The position numbers were made by a program, and so were the translations under genes. Below are positions 44,835-55,000 of a DNA stretch of 64,000 nucleotides, piece by piece. The stretch comes from Lacibacter luteus (GTDB taxonomy: Bacteria > Bacteroidota > Bacteroidia > Chitinophagales > Chitinophagaceae). The notes under the pieces are model-generated. The model saw only the letters and a list, made by a program, of their open reading frames with translations. It ran no database searches and was not told the origin of the DNA. The stretch covers positions 248,001 through 312,000 of the forward strand of contig NZ_SDHW01000002.1 in assembly GCF_004118265.1 (NCBI RefSeq), written 5' to 3'. The stretch's first letter is position 1. The number at the start of each line of letters is the position of its first letter.

Positions 44835-46220
44835 ATGTATAAAAAGAAACAACGAATGCTGTTGATCATCGGCATTCTTACCAGCTGCATTACACAGGCA
44901 CAGGAACTACTAACGCTGAAGGGTGCAGTTGACACAGCCGTTAAACAATACGGCACAATCAAAGCAAAGAACCATTACGCCAAAGCTTCTGCCGAATTAA
45001 TTGAACAGGCAAAGCGTGACTATCTGCCCAATCTTAATGTTGCAGCACAACAGGTGTATGGTACTATCAACGGACAAAACGGACCGCTTTATGGTTTTGG
45101 TCTTAGTGCTGCATCATCAGGTTTGCCATTGGCACATCAAAGCTGGAACGCTGCATTCGGCGCATTGTATCTCACCAATATCAACTGGGACTTTTATGCA
45201 TTTGGTCGTGCTGATCAAAAAATAAAAGTAGCACAGGCCAATACTGCAAGAGATGTAAAAGATTATGAGCAGGAAATATTTCAACACAAAATAAAAGTGG
45301 CAGCAGCTTATCTTAATTTATTGGCTGCTCACCAGCTTTCATATTCCTATCAAAAAAATCTTGACCGTGCAGATACACTTCGCAGGATCGTTATCACACG
45401 CACAAAGAATGGTTTGGTAGCCGGTGTTGATTCATCGCTTGCCAACGCCGATTATTCCAATGCAAAAATTTTATTGACAAGAGCTGTTGATGCAGAGCAA
45501 CAACAGAAAAACATTTTGCTGCAACTGCTCGGCGGCACCGTTAAAGATTTTGTGGTAGATACATCGTTGCTTACACGAGTGCCAACGCTTGTGCAAAGCA
45601 TTGTTGATACTGCAGCACATCCGTTGTTGCAGTTTTATAAAAGCAGGTTGCTGCAGAACGAAGCACAACTGAAGCTGACAAAAAAATCATTCTACCCTGC
45701 ATTTACATTGGTGGGGGTGTGGCAGGCAAGAGGTTCCGGTTTCGAAAGTGGTTATGTAACCGATCAGACATTGTTCACCCATAATTATTTCACCGGTGTA
45801 AAACCTGTTCGTCATAACTATTTAATTGGCGTGGGTGTTACCTGGAATCTTACACAACCTTATCGCTTAACAAAACAACTGCATGCACAACAACTTATCG
45901 GTAAAGGGTTGCAGGAAGAATACAATCTTGCAACGCAACAAATAGAACAGCAATCGCAATTAGCTGAAACAAAGATCAGCAATGCATTAATTGTTTATCG
46001 TGAAGCACCTATTCAAGTAAAAGCAGCAGCCGATGCTTATTTACAAAAATCAGTGTTGTACAGAAACGGATTAACCAATATGGTTGATGTGGCACAGGCA
46101 GCGTATGCATTGATACGTGCAGAAACAGACAGAGATATTGCTTACAACAATCTCTGGCAGGCATTATTGCTGAAAGCAGCAGCAACAGGCGATTACAGTT
46201 TGTTTGAAGCGCAATTATAA
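44835..46220 (+). CDS. TolC-family outer-membrane efflux protein
   Basis: 461 residues from ATG 44835 (MYKKKQRMLLIIG); the frame opens at TTG 44745. An N-terminal signal ending in SCITQAQ precedes the two OEP repeats. Typical features: LTLKGAVDTAVKQYG at the start, long alpha-helical stretches rich in Ala, Gln and Glu, NLDRADTLRRI and NGLVAGVDSSLANADYSNA. The C-terminal repeat has YRNGLTNMVDVAQAAYALIRAETDRDIAYNN. It forms the outer-membrane channel of a tripartite pump with the next two genes. The order here is channel, pump, adaptor. Confidence 0.9.
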   Translation: MYKKKQRMLLIIGILTSCITQAQELLTLKGAVDTAVKQYGTIKAKNHYAKASAELIEQAKRDYLPNLNVAAQQVYGTINGQNGPLYGFGLSAASSGLPLAHQSWNAAFGALYLTNINWDFYAFGRADQKIKVAQANTARDVKDYEQEIFQHKIKVAAAYLNLLAAHQLSYSYQKNLDRADTLRRIVITRTKNGLVAGVDSSLANADYSNAKILLTRAVDAEQQQKNILLQLLGGTVKDFVVDTSLLTRVPTLVQSIVDTAAHPLLQFYKSRLLQNEAQLKLTKKSFYPAFTLVGVWQARGSGFESGYVTDQTLFTHNYFTGVKPVRHNYLIGVGVTWNLTQPYRLTKQLHAQQLIGKGLQEEYNLATQQIEQQSQLAETKISNALIVYREAPIQVKAAADAYLQKSVLYRNGLTNMVDVAQAAYALIRAETDRDIAYNNLWQALLLKAAATGDYSLFEAQL

Positions 46221-46258
46221 TAAAGTAGACAATCACCAAACATTAGAGAAAAGAACGC

Positions 46259-49200
46259 ATGAAACTGATCAGATTTGCATTACGAAAACCAATCACCATA
46301 CTGGTACTTGTTGCGGGTCTTTTGTTCTTTGGAATAAAAGCTGTGAACAATGTAAAGGTCGACATCTTTCCCAAGCTCGACTTACCGGTTATTTATTTAT
46401 CACATCCCTTTGGCGGTTATACACCCGCACAAATGGAAACATTTTTTGCCAAGCAATACATCAACATCTTTTTGTTTGTAAACGGACTGAAGAGTATTGA
46501 AACAAAAAACATACAGGGTCTTACGTTGATGAAGCTGAGTTTTTATCCCGGCACCAACATGGCACAGGCAGCAGCAGAAGTAAGTGCATTTGCCAATCGT
46601 ATACAGGCCGTGTTTCCAACGGGATCGAATCCGCCGTTCCTGATACGCTTCGATGCATCAACATTACCGGTTGGACAATTAGTATTAAGCAGCGATAAAC
46701 GAAGCAACAATGAGTTGCTTGATCTGGCGAATGTGTATGTGCGTTCGTCGTTCACTTCTATTCCCGGTCTTGTTGCATCGCCACCTTTTGGTGGTAACGT
46801 ACGTTCTGTTGTGATCAAAGCTGATCCATCGTTGTTACGTCAACATAACATGACACCTGATCAATTGGTGGAAGCATTGCGGTTCAATAACCAGACGACA
46901 CCATCAGGCAATGTGCGTATAGGCGATAAGAATTACATCACACCAACAAACACTACAGTTAAAACCATAAAAGATTTTGAAAATATTCCGTTGTTTAAAG
47001 GCGGTGTACAGAATCTTTACCTGCGTGATGTAGCAACGATTGAAGATGGTGCAGATATTACTTCGGGTTATGCATTGGTGAATGGACGACGTTCTGTTTA
47101 CCTGAGTATAGCGAAGGGCGCAGATGCTTCTACATGGGAAGTGGTGCAGAATTTAAAGAAAGCTATTCCACGCATTCAATCGCAGTTGCCGGAAGATGTA
47201 ATAGTTACGTACGAGTTCGATCAATCAACGTATGTGATCAACTCGGTAAAAAGTTTAATGAGTGAAGGAATTATTGGCGCCATCCTCACCGGCTTAATGG
47301 TGTTTTTGTTTTTGGGTGATGTGCGTGGCGCATTGATCGTTATTCTTACCATACCTATCTCTATCATCAGTTCTGTTTTGTTCCTGAGTTTGTTTGGTCA
47401 AACCATCAACATTATGACCTTGAGTGGTCTTGCACTTGCTATCGGGATATTGGTAGATGAGAGTACGGTCACCATTGAAAATATACATCAGCATCTGGAT
47501 ATGGGTAAACCAAAAGCACTTGCTATCTGGGATGCATGTAAAGAAATCGCTTTTCCGAAATTGCTCATCCTGTTTTGTATCCTTGCTGTGTTTGCACCCG
47601 CATTTACGATGGGTGGTATTCCCGGCTCATTGTTCTTACCACTTGCATTAGCGATTGGTTTTAGTATGGTGGCTTCCTATTTCCTGGCGCAGACATTTGT
47701 ACCGGTGCTTGCAAACTGGTTAATGAAAGTAAAACATCACAAACATCCATCGGGCAGAGATATGACGGATGCGGAAGAAATGGAAGCAGCAGGCATCAGC
47801 GATACCGAACAGGATTCATGGAAATTGAAAGCTGCATTGGCCGAAGGAAAGAACATCGATCATAAAGAAAGTATGTTCGATAAGATGCGGAAGCGTTACC
47901 TCAGCTTTATCGAACGCATGATGCCTTATCGTAAAATAATTGTAACAGGTTATTTATTGATTGTATGTGCAGTGGCTGCATGGATGATCAGCAGTATTGG
48001 TCGTGATGTGTTACCGAAAGCAAACGGCAAACAATTCCAGGTACGTTTGCGTATGCCCGATGGTACACGTATTGAAAACACCGAACTGCAAACTGTGAAG
48101 ATGCTGGATGCCATCAATAAACTGGTAGGTAAAGAAAATGTATCCATCACATCGGCCTATGTTGGTAATCATCCGCAGTTGTTTTCTATCAGTCCGATTT
48201 ATTTATGGATGGCCGGTCCGCATGAAGCAGTTGTGCAGGTAGCATTGAAAGAAGATTATCATGTAAACCTTGATGAACTGAAAGATTCGCTTCGTGCAAA
48301 AGCAACAGTGTTGGATCCAACAATGAAACTTTCGTTTGAACCCATTGAACTCACCGATAAAATTTTAAGCCAGGGTTCACCAACACCTGTTGAAGTACGT
48401 TTCTCCGGTCGTAATAAAAAACTCAACGAAGAATATGCAAACAAGATGGTGGCGGAGATGAAAAAAATTCCCTACCTGCGTGATGTGCAGGTTGGTCAAT
48501 CAACACGTTATCCTGCTATCAACATTAACATTGATCGTACACGTGCTGCCCAGTTGGGTGTTGATGTGAGTGATGTGTCCCGTTCGCTGATCGCTTCCAC
48601 TTCTTCATCACGTTACACCGAAAAAAATATCTGGGTTGATGAAGCAGCGGGCTACAGTTATGGTGTGCAGGTGCAGATACCGGAAAATAAAATGAACAGT
48701 GAATATGAGCTGGCTGAAATTCCGTTGCTGCGCAATTCACCAAGACCTGTGTTGGGCGATGTGGCAACATTTACTCCCGGTTATACGTATGGCGAAACAG
48801 ATAACCTCGGCGCCATGCCGATGTTGACTGTAACAGCAAACATCAACAAAGAAGATCTTGCATTGGCCATTAAAGATGTAAACAAAGCAAAAGCAGCATT
48901 GGGTGAGTTGCCAAGAGGATTGAATGTTGATCTTATTGGTATGAGCAATACATTGACCGATACACTTGATAGTTTGCAAAGTGGTTTGGTGGTTGCAATC
49001 ATTGTGATCTTTTTGATGTTGGCAGCCAACTTCCAATCGTTTAAAGTTTCAGCGGTGGTGTTGGCAACAGTGCCTGCTGTAATACTCGGATCGTTGTTGT
49101 TGCTCATGATGTTTGGTTCTACACTCAACCTGCAATCGTATATGGGTATTATCATGTCGGTGGGTGTATCCATTTCCAATGCGGTATTACTTATTACCAA

Positions 49201-49534
49201 TGCAGAAGAATTGCGCAAGCATAACGGAAATGCAATGTTGGCAGCAAAAGAAGCAGCATCGCTTCGTTTACGCCCAATTGTGATGACGGCGATAGCGATG
49301 GTGGTGGGTATGATACCGATGGCCATTGGCATGGGCGAAGCAGGCGATCAGTCATCACCACTTGGCCGTGCGGTTGTTGGCGGTTTAATCGCATCAACAT
49401 TTGCAGCATTGTTTATTCTGCCGCTTGCATTTGCATGGGGTCAGCAAAAAGCAACCACCAAAAGTGTATCACTTGATCCGGAAGATGAAGAGAGTGTTCA
49501 CTACGCACATTCAACAAAACATCAGCACAACTAA
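46259..49534 (+). CDS. RND-family inner-membrane efflux permease
   Basis: 1091 residues, long for the HAE-type (about 1040). The first helix is near residues 9-27, and a large periplasmic loop with FPTGSNPPFL follows. The TM4 proton-relay motif is AIGILVDESTVTIENI, with Asp-Glu in place of the usual Asp-Asp. TM10 has VSISNAVLLITNAEEL: the Lys usual in AcrB is replaced by Ser. A cytosolic insert of about 40 charged residues (near 495-540) explains the extra length. Substrates cannot be told. The gene sits 38 bases after tolC and 12 bases before the adaptor. Confidence 0.92.
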   Translation: MKLIRFALRKPITILVLVAGLLFFGIKAVNNVKVDIFPKLDLPVIYLSHPFGGYTPAQMETFFAKQYINIFLFVNGLKSIETKNIQGLTLMKLSFYPGTNMAQAAAEVSAFANRIQAVFPTGSNPPFLIRFDASTLPVGQLVLSSDKRSNNELLDLANVYVRSSFTSIPGLVASPPFGGNVRSVVIKADPSLLRQHNMTPDQLVEALRFNNQTTPSGNVRIGDKNYITPTNTTVKTIKDFENIPLFKGGVQNLYLRDVATIEDGADITSGYALVNGRRSVYLSIAKGADASTWEVVQNLKKAIPRIQSQLPEDVIVTYEFDQSTYVINSVKSLMSEGIIGAILTGLMVFLFLGDVRGALIVILTIPISIISSVLFLSLFGQTINIMTLSGLALAIGILVDESTVTIENIHQHLDMGKPKALAIWDACKEIAFPKLLILFCILAVFAPAFTMGGIPGSLFLPLALAIGFSMVASYFLAQTFVPVLANWLMKVKHHKHPSGRDMTDAEEMEAAGISDTEQDSWKLKAALAEGKNIDHKESMFDKMRKRYLSFIERMMPYRKIIVTGYLLIVCAVAAWMISSIGRDVLPKANGKQFQVRLRMPDGTRIENTELQTVKMLDAINKLVGKENVSITSAYVGNHPQLFSISPIYLWMAGPHEAVVQVALKEDYHVNLDELKDSLRAKATVLDPTMKLSFEPIELTDKILSQGSPTPVEVRFSGRNKKLNEEYANKMVAEMKKIPYLRDVQVGQSTRYPAININIDRTRAAQLGVDVSDVSRSLIASTSSSRYTEKNIWVDEAAGYSYGVQVQIPENKMNSEYELAEIPLLRNSPRPVLGDVATFTPGYTYGETDNLGAMPMLTVTANINKEDLALAIKDVNKAKAALGELPRGLNVDLIGMSNTLTDTLDSLQSGLVVAIIVIFLMLAANFQSFKVSAVVLATVPAVILGSLLLLMMFGSTLNLQSYMGIIMSVGVSISNAVLLITNAEELRKHNGNAMLAAKEAASLRLRPIVMTAIAMVVGMIPMAIGMGEAGDQSSPLGRAVVGGLIASTFAALFILPLAFAWGQQKATTKSVSLDPEDEESVHYAHSTKHQHN

Positions 49535-49546
49535 ACTACTAAGAGA

Positions 49547-50659
49547 ATGAAACCAAGTATGATCATAAGAACATTATCCATTGCAGCAACCGCCTTATTG
49601 GTGTTGGCTGCATGTAAAGACAAACAGGAAAAAGAAACAAAGAAAACAGAAGCGGCAATTAGTCAGCCTGCAATAACAGTATTTACATTGCAGAAAGATT
49701 CCATGAATACAACAGTGCGTATACCCGGTGAGTTGATCGCTTTTCAACAAGTAGATCTGTATGCAAAAGTGAACAGCTTTGTAAAGAAGTTGATGGTTGA
49801 TGTGGGCAGCGAAGTATCAGCAGGACAATTACTGGCTACACTCGAAGCGCCGGAAATGAATTCACAATTATCAGCAGCAGCTTCAAGAGTAAAAATGCAG
49901 GAAGCAGTTTATGTTGCCAGTAAAGCAACATACAATCGCCTGTTTGAAACAAGTAAAACACCCGGTACTATTTCACCACAGGATCTGGAACTGGCTTATG
50001 CCAAACAACAATCCGATAAAGCATTGATGGATGCAGCAAAAGCACAGTACAGCGAAATTGCTGAAACAAGAAATTACCTGCAGTTGCGTGCACCGTTCAG
50101 CGGTGTTATTACTGCAAGGAATGTAAGCAGCGGTGCGTATGTGGGTCCTTCGGGCCGTGGTTCTGAAATGCCGGTGTTCACGTTGCAGGAACAAACAAAA
50201 CTCCGCTTGGTGGTAAGCATTCCTGAAGCACAGGCAACTTATCTTAACAACAAACACGAAGTGAAGTTTACAGTGCGTTCGCTCACCGATACATTCACGG
50301 CGAAGATTGCACGACAGTCGGGCGCATTGGATAACCGTTTACGTTCAGAGCGTATTGAAATGGATGTGCAGAACAAGAATAAAAAACTGCTGCCGGGTAT
50401 GGTTGCAGAAGTGATCATTCCGCTGAATGGAAATGAATCAACATTTGTAGTGCCATCGTCTGCAGTGTTGAACTCAACACTTGGCGTGTTTGTCATTAAA
50501 GTGGTTGATAAGAAAACGATCTGGGTACCGGTAACTGTTGGTCGTGTCAGCAATGGACGAACAGAAGTATTTGGCCCGCTTTCAGTAAACGATACATTGG
50601 TAACAACTGTAACAGAGGAAATAAGAAACGGAGCAGAAGCAGGAGTGATCAAGTTGTAG
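49547..50659 (+). CDS. RND efflux periplasmic adaptor subunit, lipoprotein
   Basis: 370 residues. The lipoprotein signal ends in LVLAAC (Cys near 22), so it is anchored on the outer face of the inner membrane. An HlyD-like order follows: a barrel-sandwich first half (VDLYAKVNSFVKKLMVDVGSEV), an alpha-hairpin (residues about 105-180), second half LRAPFSGVITARNVSSGAYV, and a beta-barrel and membrane-proximal domain to the end. It joins the RND pump to the TolC channel. It is the last gene of the efflux operon and is followed by a strong terminator. Confidence 0.92.
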   Translation: MKPSMIIRTLSIAATALLVLAACKDKQEKETKKTEAAISQPAITVFTLQKDSMNTTVRIPGELIAFQQVDLYAKVNSFVKKLMVDVGSEVSAGQLLATLEAPEMNSQLSAAASRVKMQEAVYVASKATYNRLFETSKTPGTISPQDLELAYAKQQSDKALMDAAKAQYSEIAETRNYLQLRAPFSGVITARNVSSGAYVGPSGRGSEMPVFTLQEQTKLRLVVSIPEAQATYLNNKHEVKFTVRSLTDTFTAKIARQSGALDNRLRSERIEMDVQNKNKKLLPGMVAEVIIPLNGNESTFVVPSSAVLNSTLGVFVIKVVDKKTIWVPVTVGRVSNGRTEVFGPLSVNDTLVTTVTEEIRNGAEAGVIKL

Positions 50660-50686
50660 TTATTGTTTTTCACTTTTTATTATTTG

Positions 50687-50719
50687 AATAAGCCGCAGTT
50701 ATCTGCGGCTTATTCTTTT
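50687..50719 (+). terminator. Rho-independent terminator of the efflux operon
   Basis: Perfect 12-bp stem AATAAGCCGCAG / CTGCGGCTTATT with a TTAT loop and a CTTTTT tail. Confidence 0.9.
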
Positions 50720-50744
50720 TACAGAATGAAGTACTTTAGTACAC

Positions 50745-51227
50745 ATGTTGCGCTTTCTGCAGAAATATAAACAGGTGTTCCTTTATGCAGCTTCGCTGGT
50801 TGCGTTGCTTTTATTGTTGCAGGTGTTGCAATACAAATTCCTGTTGCTGAGTCATTCCTTTGAAATTTATATTCTCTGTATTGCTATTCTGTTTACCTGT
50901 TTGGGCATCTGGCTGGCATTAAAACTGGTAAAGCCGAAGAAAGAAATTGAAACCATTGTTGTGGAGAAAACGGTCTATCAACAGGAACTGACCGAAGCGG
51001 ATAAAGAAGCGATGGAACGTGAACGACAAAAGCTTGGCTTAAGCAACCGTGAAACAGAAGTGTTGCAGCTGATGGCCGAAGGGCTGAGCAACCAGGAAAT
51101 TGCCGAACGTTTATTTCTTTCATTGGCTACCATAAAAACACATTCTTCTAATTTGTTTCTGAAGCTGGATGTTAAACGCAGAACACAGGCGGTGGAAAAG
51201 GCAAGGCAGTTGGGGTTGATTGCGTAG
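50745..51227 (+). CDS. Membrane-anchored LuxR-type DNA-binding protein
   Basis: 160 residues with no receiver domain. Two hydrophobic helices (about 13-30 and 41-60) come first, then a short charged linker and a LuxR/GerE helix-turn-helix: LSNRETEVLQLMAEGLSNQ, then AERLFLSLATIKTHSSNLFLKL. Such proteins would regulate transcription while attached to the inner membrane. It starts five bases after TACTTTAG. The same TACTTTAGTA lies upstream of the next gene, suggesting the protein acts at both. Co-directional with, but terminated from, the efflux operon. Confidence 0.87.
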   Translation: MLRFLQKYKQVFLYAASLVALLLLLQVLQYKFLLLSHSFEIYILCIAILFTCLGIWLALKLVKPKKEIETIVVEKTVYQQELTEADKEAMERERQKLGLSNRETEVLQLMAEGLSNQEIAERLFLSLATIKTHSSNLFLKLDVKRRTQAVEKARQLGLIA

Positions 51228-51244
51228 ATATTATTGAGATGCCC

Positions 51245-51322
51245 GACCTGACAGGTTGAGCTTTCATTTCAATCAGCATACCTGTTGTAAAGACAGCATT
51301 ATAGTTATTAACCTGTCAGGTC
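51245..51322. repeat. 13-bp perfect inverted repeat with 52-base spacer
   Basis: GACCTGACAGGTT at 51245-51257 and AACCTGTCAGGTC at 51310-51322. Each arm is itself nearly palindromic (CCTG-A-CAGG). No ORF lies inside, so it resembles a non-autonomous palindromic repeat. Confidence 0.82.
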
Positions 51323-51414
51323 TGTTCATGAGTTTGGTCTGATGGTTTGCAACCGTACCGACCAGCGTTTCCCTCAACCTTTTGAATGATTTTGCAACTC
51401 CACAGCCTATTTCA

Positions 51415-51424
51415 TACTTTAGTA
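51415..51424 (+). promoter_or_regulatory. Shared TACTTTAGTA motif upstream of the DUF4199 gene
   Basis: TACTTTAGTA also occurs at 50732-50741, before the LuxR-type gene. The TTTTG at 51390-51394 is at -33 distance (20-base spacer), so the motif's first eight bases probably act as the -7 element. Confidence 0.5.
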
Positions 51425-51477
51425 TGAGCACTCTCACCGATGGAAACAGCACCTTTACTTCATAAAAAAATTAAAGT

Positions 51478-52011
51478 ATGAAAAAGAATGTTCTTGTATT
51501 CGGTCTGATCGCCGGCCTCGTTGTTTCTCTTTTTATGGGTGTGAGCATGACGGTGATGTACAATAATCTCAATGCCGATCATGGGGTATCGTCGATGGTG
51601 ATCGGCTACCTGAGTATGCTGGTAGCGTTTTCGTTCATTTTTGTTGCCGTTAAAAACTACCGTGATAAACAGAACGGCGGTGTTATCAGTTTTGGAAAGG
51701 CATTTAAGATGGGTTTGCTCATTGCATTGATCGGTTCTACCATGTATGTTATTACCTGGGCTTTCCTGTATAATTTCTATATGCCCGATTTTATGGACAG
51801 GTATTGTGCACAAATGATCGAGAATTCAAAGGCAACTTCCACGCCTGCAGAAATTCAACAACTGACCGAGCAGTTGAATACACAAAAAGAGATGTATAAA
51901 AATCCCTTGTACTTTATTCTGTTTACCTATTTTGAAATTTTCCCGGTGGGGTTATTAGTATCGCTTATTACAGCATTTATTCTGAAAAGGAAGACAGCGA
52001 AAGTTGCATAG
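51478..52011 (+). CDS. DUF4199-family membrane protein
   Basis: 177 residues with four hydrophobic segments (about 5-27, 36-57, 75-100, 140-165). The pattern GLIAGLVVSLFMGVSMTV, then VIGYLSMLVAFSFIFVAVKNYRD and GGVISFGKAFKMGLLIALIGS is that of DUF4199, a small Bacteroidota membrane family of unknown function. The loop between helices 3 and 4 is hydrophilic (residues about 102-138). It probably belongs to the regulon of the membrane LuxR-type protein upstream. A strong two-way terminator follows. Confidence 0.85.
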   Translation: MKKNVLVFGLIAGLVVSLFMGVSMTVMYNNLNADHGVSSMVIGYLSMLVAFSFIFVAVKNYRDKQNGGVISFGKAFKMGLLIALIGSTMYVITWAFLYNFYMPDFMDRYCAQMIENSKATSTPAEIQQLTEQLNTQKEMYKNPLYFILFTYFEIFPVGLLVSLITAFILKRKTAKVA

Positions 52012-52021
52012 CTCATTAATG

Positions 52022-52056
52022 AAAGAGGGCTGCTTCATTTTGAAGCAGCCCTCTTT
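52022..52056. terminator. Bidirectional terminator, 15-bp perfect stem
   Basis: AAAGAGGGCTGCTTC / GAAGCAGCCCTCTTT with a 5-base loop. It serves the DUF4199 gene and the convergent BNR-propeller gene. Confidence 0.88.
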
Positions 52057-52085
52057 ATCTTATTCTTCTTTTTTAATCTCTTAGC

Positions 52086-55000
52086 TTAATCCTTAAACAA
52101 CTTCACCGGTGTGCTCTCTGCCAACTTTCTGTAAGCAGCCCATTTGCCACTGGTGAACTCGTTGATCCTGTTCACACTTTCAGTTACTGCTGTTTCAGCT
52201 TCAACCACCAAACGTTCTGTTTGTGCTGTTGGTGCTGCAATTTTTCCACCGATCTCCTGGCGGGCCGCACCTAAAATAGTTTGCGTTGTAATATCAGCAT
52301 AACGGGTAATACCTTGTCTGTCGCTGGCAGTGCGGCCAAAAATGCTTTCCCGGATTTTCTTGATCTCATCACGCATCTTTGTTGTTTCCTTACGCAGACT
52401 GTCAACATCTTTTCCTTCGGCACCACGCAACTGTCCTTCCATTTTTGTAAGTGTTTCTTCCGCATCAACGATCTTATCAACTGCAGCTGTTAATTTATCG
52501 GCACTCACTTGTAAGCGATCGAACATTTTTTTCTTTGCATCATACACTGCACGAGGTTGTGGCACACGTGGATCGTCTTTTACTGTAACCATTGTACTGT
52601 CGCTGAACTTACCAAGTGTTACAATCATTTTGTAAGTACCGGGATACACAGGCCAACCGCCACCTTGTTCATTTGCACCGGGTCTTGGTTTAGGACTGCC
52701 GGGAAAACGACTTCCTTTTGTATCATAGTTCCAGTAAAAACGGTTTAAACCACTATCTGCTTTTACCTTCAACATACGCAGTTGTTTGCCTCCATCATCA
52801 TAAAACTTAACAACTGCACTATCGGCTTTTGCTTTGCTTGTATCGGCTGCATGATTTACAAAAAACGAAAGCATCGCTCCTCTTCTTCTGTTCTCACCTT
52901 CAAACAAACCCCATGTGCTCCACTCGTAACCGGGTGCGTTGCGGAAGTTTGCCTGGTAAGCTGTTGGTGCTTCTATCACCTTCAGCTTTGTAGTTTGTGC
53001 AGCACCGTTTGCTTTTGCAGCTGCACGCAACGGACGAATATCATCCAACACCCATACTGCACGACCGAATGTTGCAATGATGAGGTCAGCTTCACGTTCC
53101 TGAATAGTTAAGTCGTAGGTTGATACACTTGGATAATCGTTTTTCCATTGCTGGAATGTTTTGGCATTATCCAAACTCACCCACAATCCATGTTCTGTTC
53201 CAACAAAGATCAGGTTTGGTTCTGTGGGGTCCTGTACCATACAAAGTGCATAACCTTTCAATCCTTTATTCGCCAAAATATTTTCCCATGTTTTACCAAA
53301 GTCTTTGGTGCGGAAAACAGTAATGGCAAAATCACCACGACGGTAATCGTTGCTCACAACAAATGCTTCTGCTTCGTTATACTTACTTGCCTGTACTTGT
53401 GTAATCCATGCACCCACATTCATACCCGGAATTTTACCACGGAAGTTGGTCCATGTTTTACCGCCATCTTTTGTTAACTGCACATTACCATCATCTGTAC
53501 CAACCCAAACAACTTCTTTGTTTTTTGGAGATGGTGCAATAGCCATAATGGTATTGAAATTTTCTGCACCTGTAATATCTAATGTTAAACCACCTGTTTC
53601 TTCTTTCTGTTGTTCGGGATTGTTGGTTGTAAGATCGGGAGAAATGATGCTCCAGGTTGTTCCTTTATCTGTACTCTTATGGAGGAACTGGCTTCCAAAG
53701 TAAACACTGTTATTATCAAACGGATCAAGTGCAATACCACTGTTCCAGTTGAAACGCATTTTCTTTCTTGCTTCCGGTGCAGGTGGACGAACAAATTCTG
53801 TTTGACCTGTAGCTACATTATATCGACCAACAGATCCACCCTGGCTCATGGCATATACCCATTTACTGTCGGTTGGGTCGGGTACCACATCAAAACCATC
53901 GCCACCCCAAAGGCTTTCCCAATAATAATTGCGGATGCCACCATCGATCCATGTGTAAGCAGGTCCACGCCAGCTGCCGTTATCCTGCAAACCACCCATT
54001 ACGTTGTATGGAATTTCATTATCTACATTGATATGATAAAACTGACCGAAAGGTAACTGCTCATCAAAGCGCCATGTTTTACCACGGTCTTTACTGATGC
54101 CGATACCACCGTCATTACCTTCAATGATTAAATTTTCGTTTGTAGGATGGATCCACCATGCATGATGATCGGGGTGAATACCATTGTAAGGGATCATGGT
54201 TTGAAAACTCTTTCCACCATCTTCACTATACGTTACTGTTGAGTGAATATCGTAAATGCGGTTTTCGTTTTTCGGATCAACATAAATTTCCTGGTAGTAA
54301 AAAGGACGATCGGTGATCTGTGCAGGATCGCTGTTTACCAGCTTCCATGTAAAGCCCCCATCTTCACTTTTATAAAAACCATTTTTGGTTGCTTCTACTT
54401 TTGCATATACAATGTTTGGATGCGAAGCTGCAAAGGCAATACCGCAACGTCCCATTGGTCCGGCAGGCATGCCATCTTCTTTACCTAATTTTTTCCAGTT
54501 CTTCCCACCATCAACGGTAATATATAAACCACTGCCGGGGCCACCGCTGTTAAAGTTCCATGCTTTACGTTGGTGTTGCCACATATTTGCAATGATCTTA
54601 TTGGGGTTCGATGGATCCATTACCAATTCTGCACAACCGCTGGTATCATTTGTATATAAAATACGCTCCCATGTTTCGCCACCATTAGTTGTTTTGTACA
54701 CACCACGTTCGCTGTGAATGCCGTACGGGTTACCAATAGCTGCTGCATATACGGTATTGGGGTTTGTTGGATCGATAAGGATGCGGTGGATGTTTCTTGT
54801 TTTTTCCAAACCCATACGCTTCCAAGTTTTACCGCCATCGAGTGTTTTGTAAATACCCTCACCAAGGTTGAGTGAGTTGCGGGGATTCCCTTCACCTGTA
54901 CCAACCCATATTACAGAAGGATTACTTTGCTGCACTTTTATTGAGCCGATATTAAGAATAGGCTGTTCATCAAAAAGAGCCGACCACGTAGCTCCGCCGT

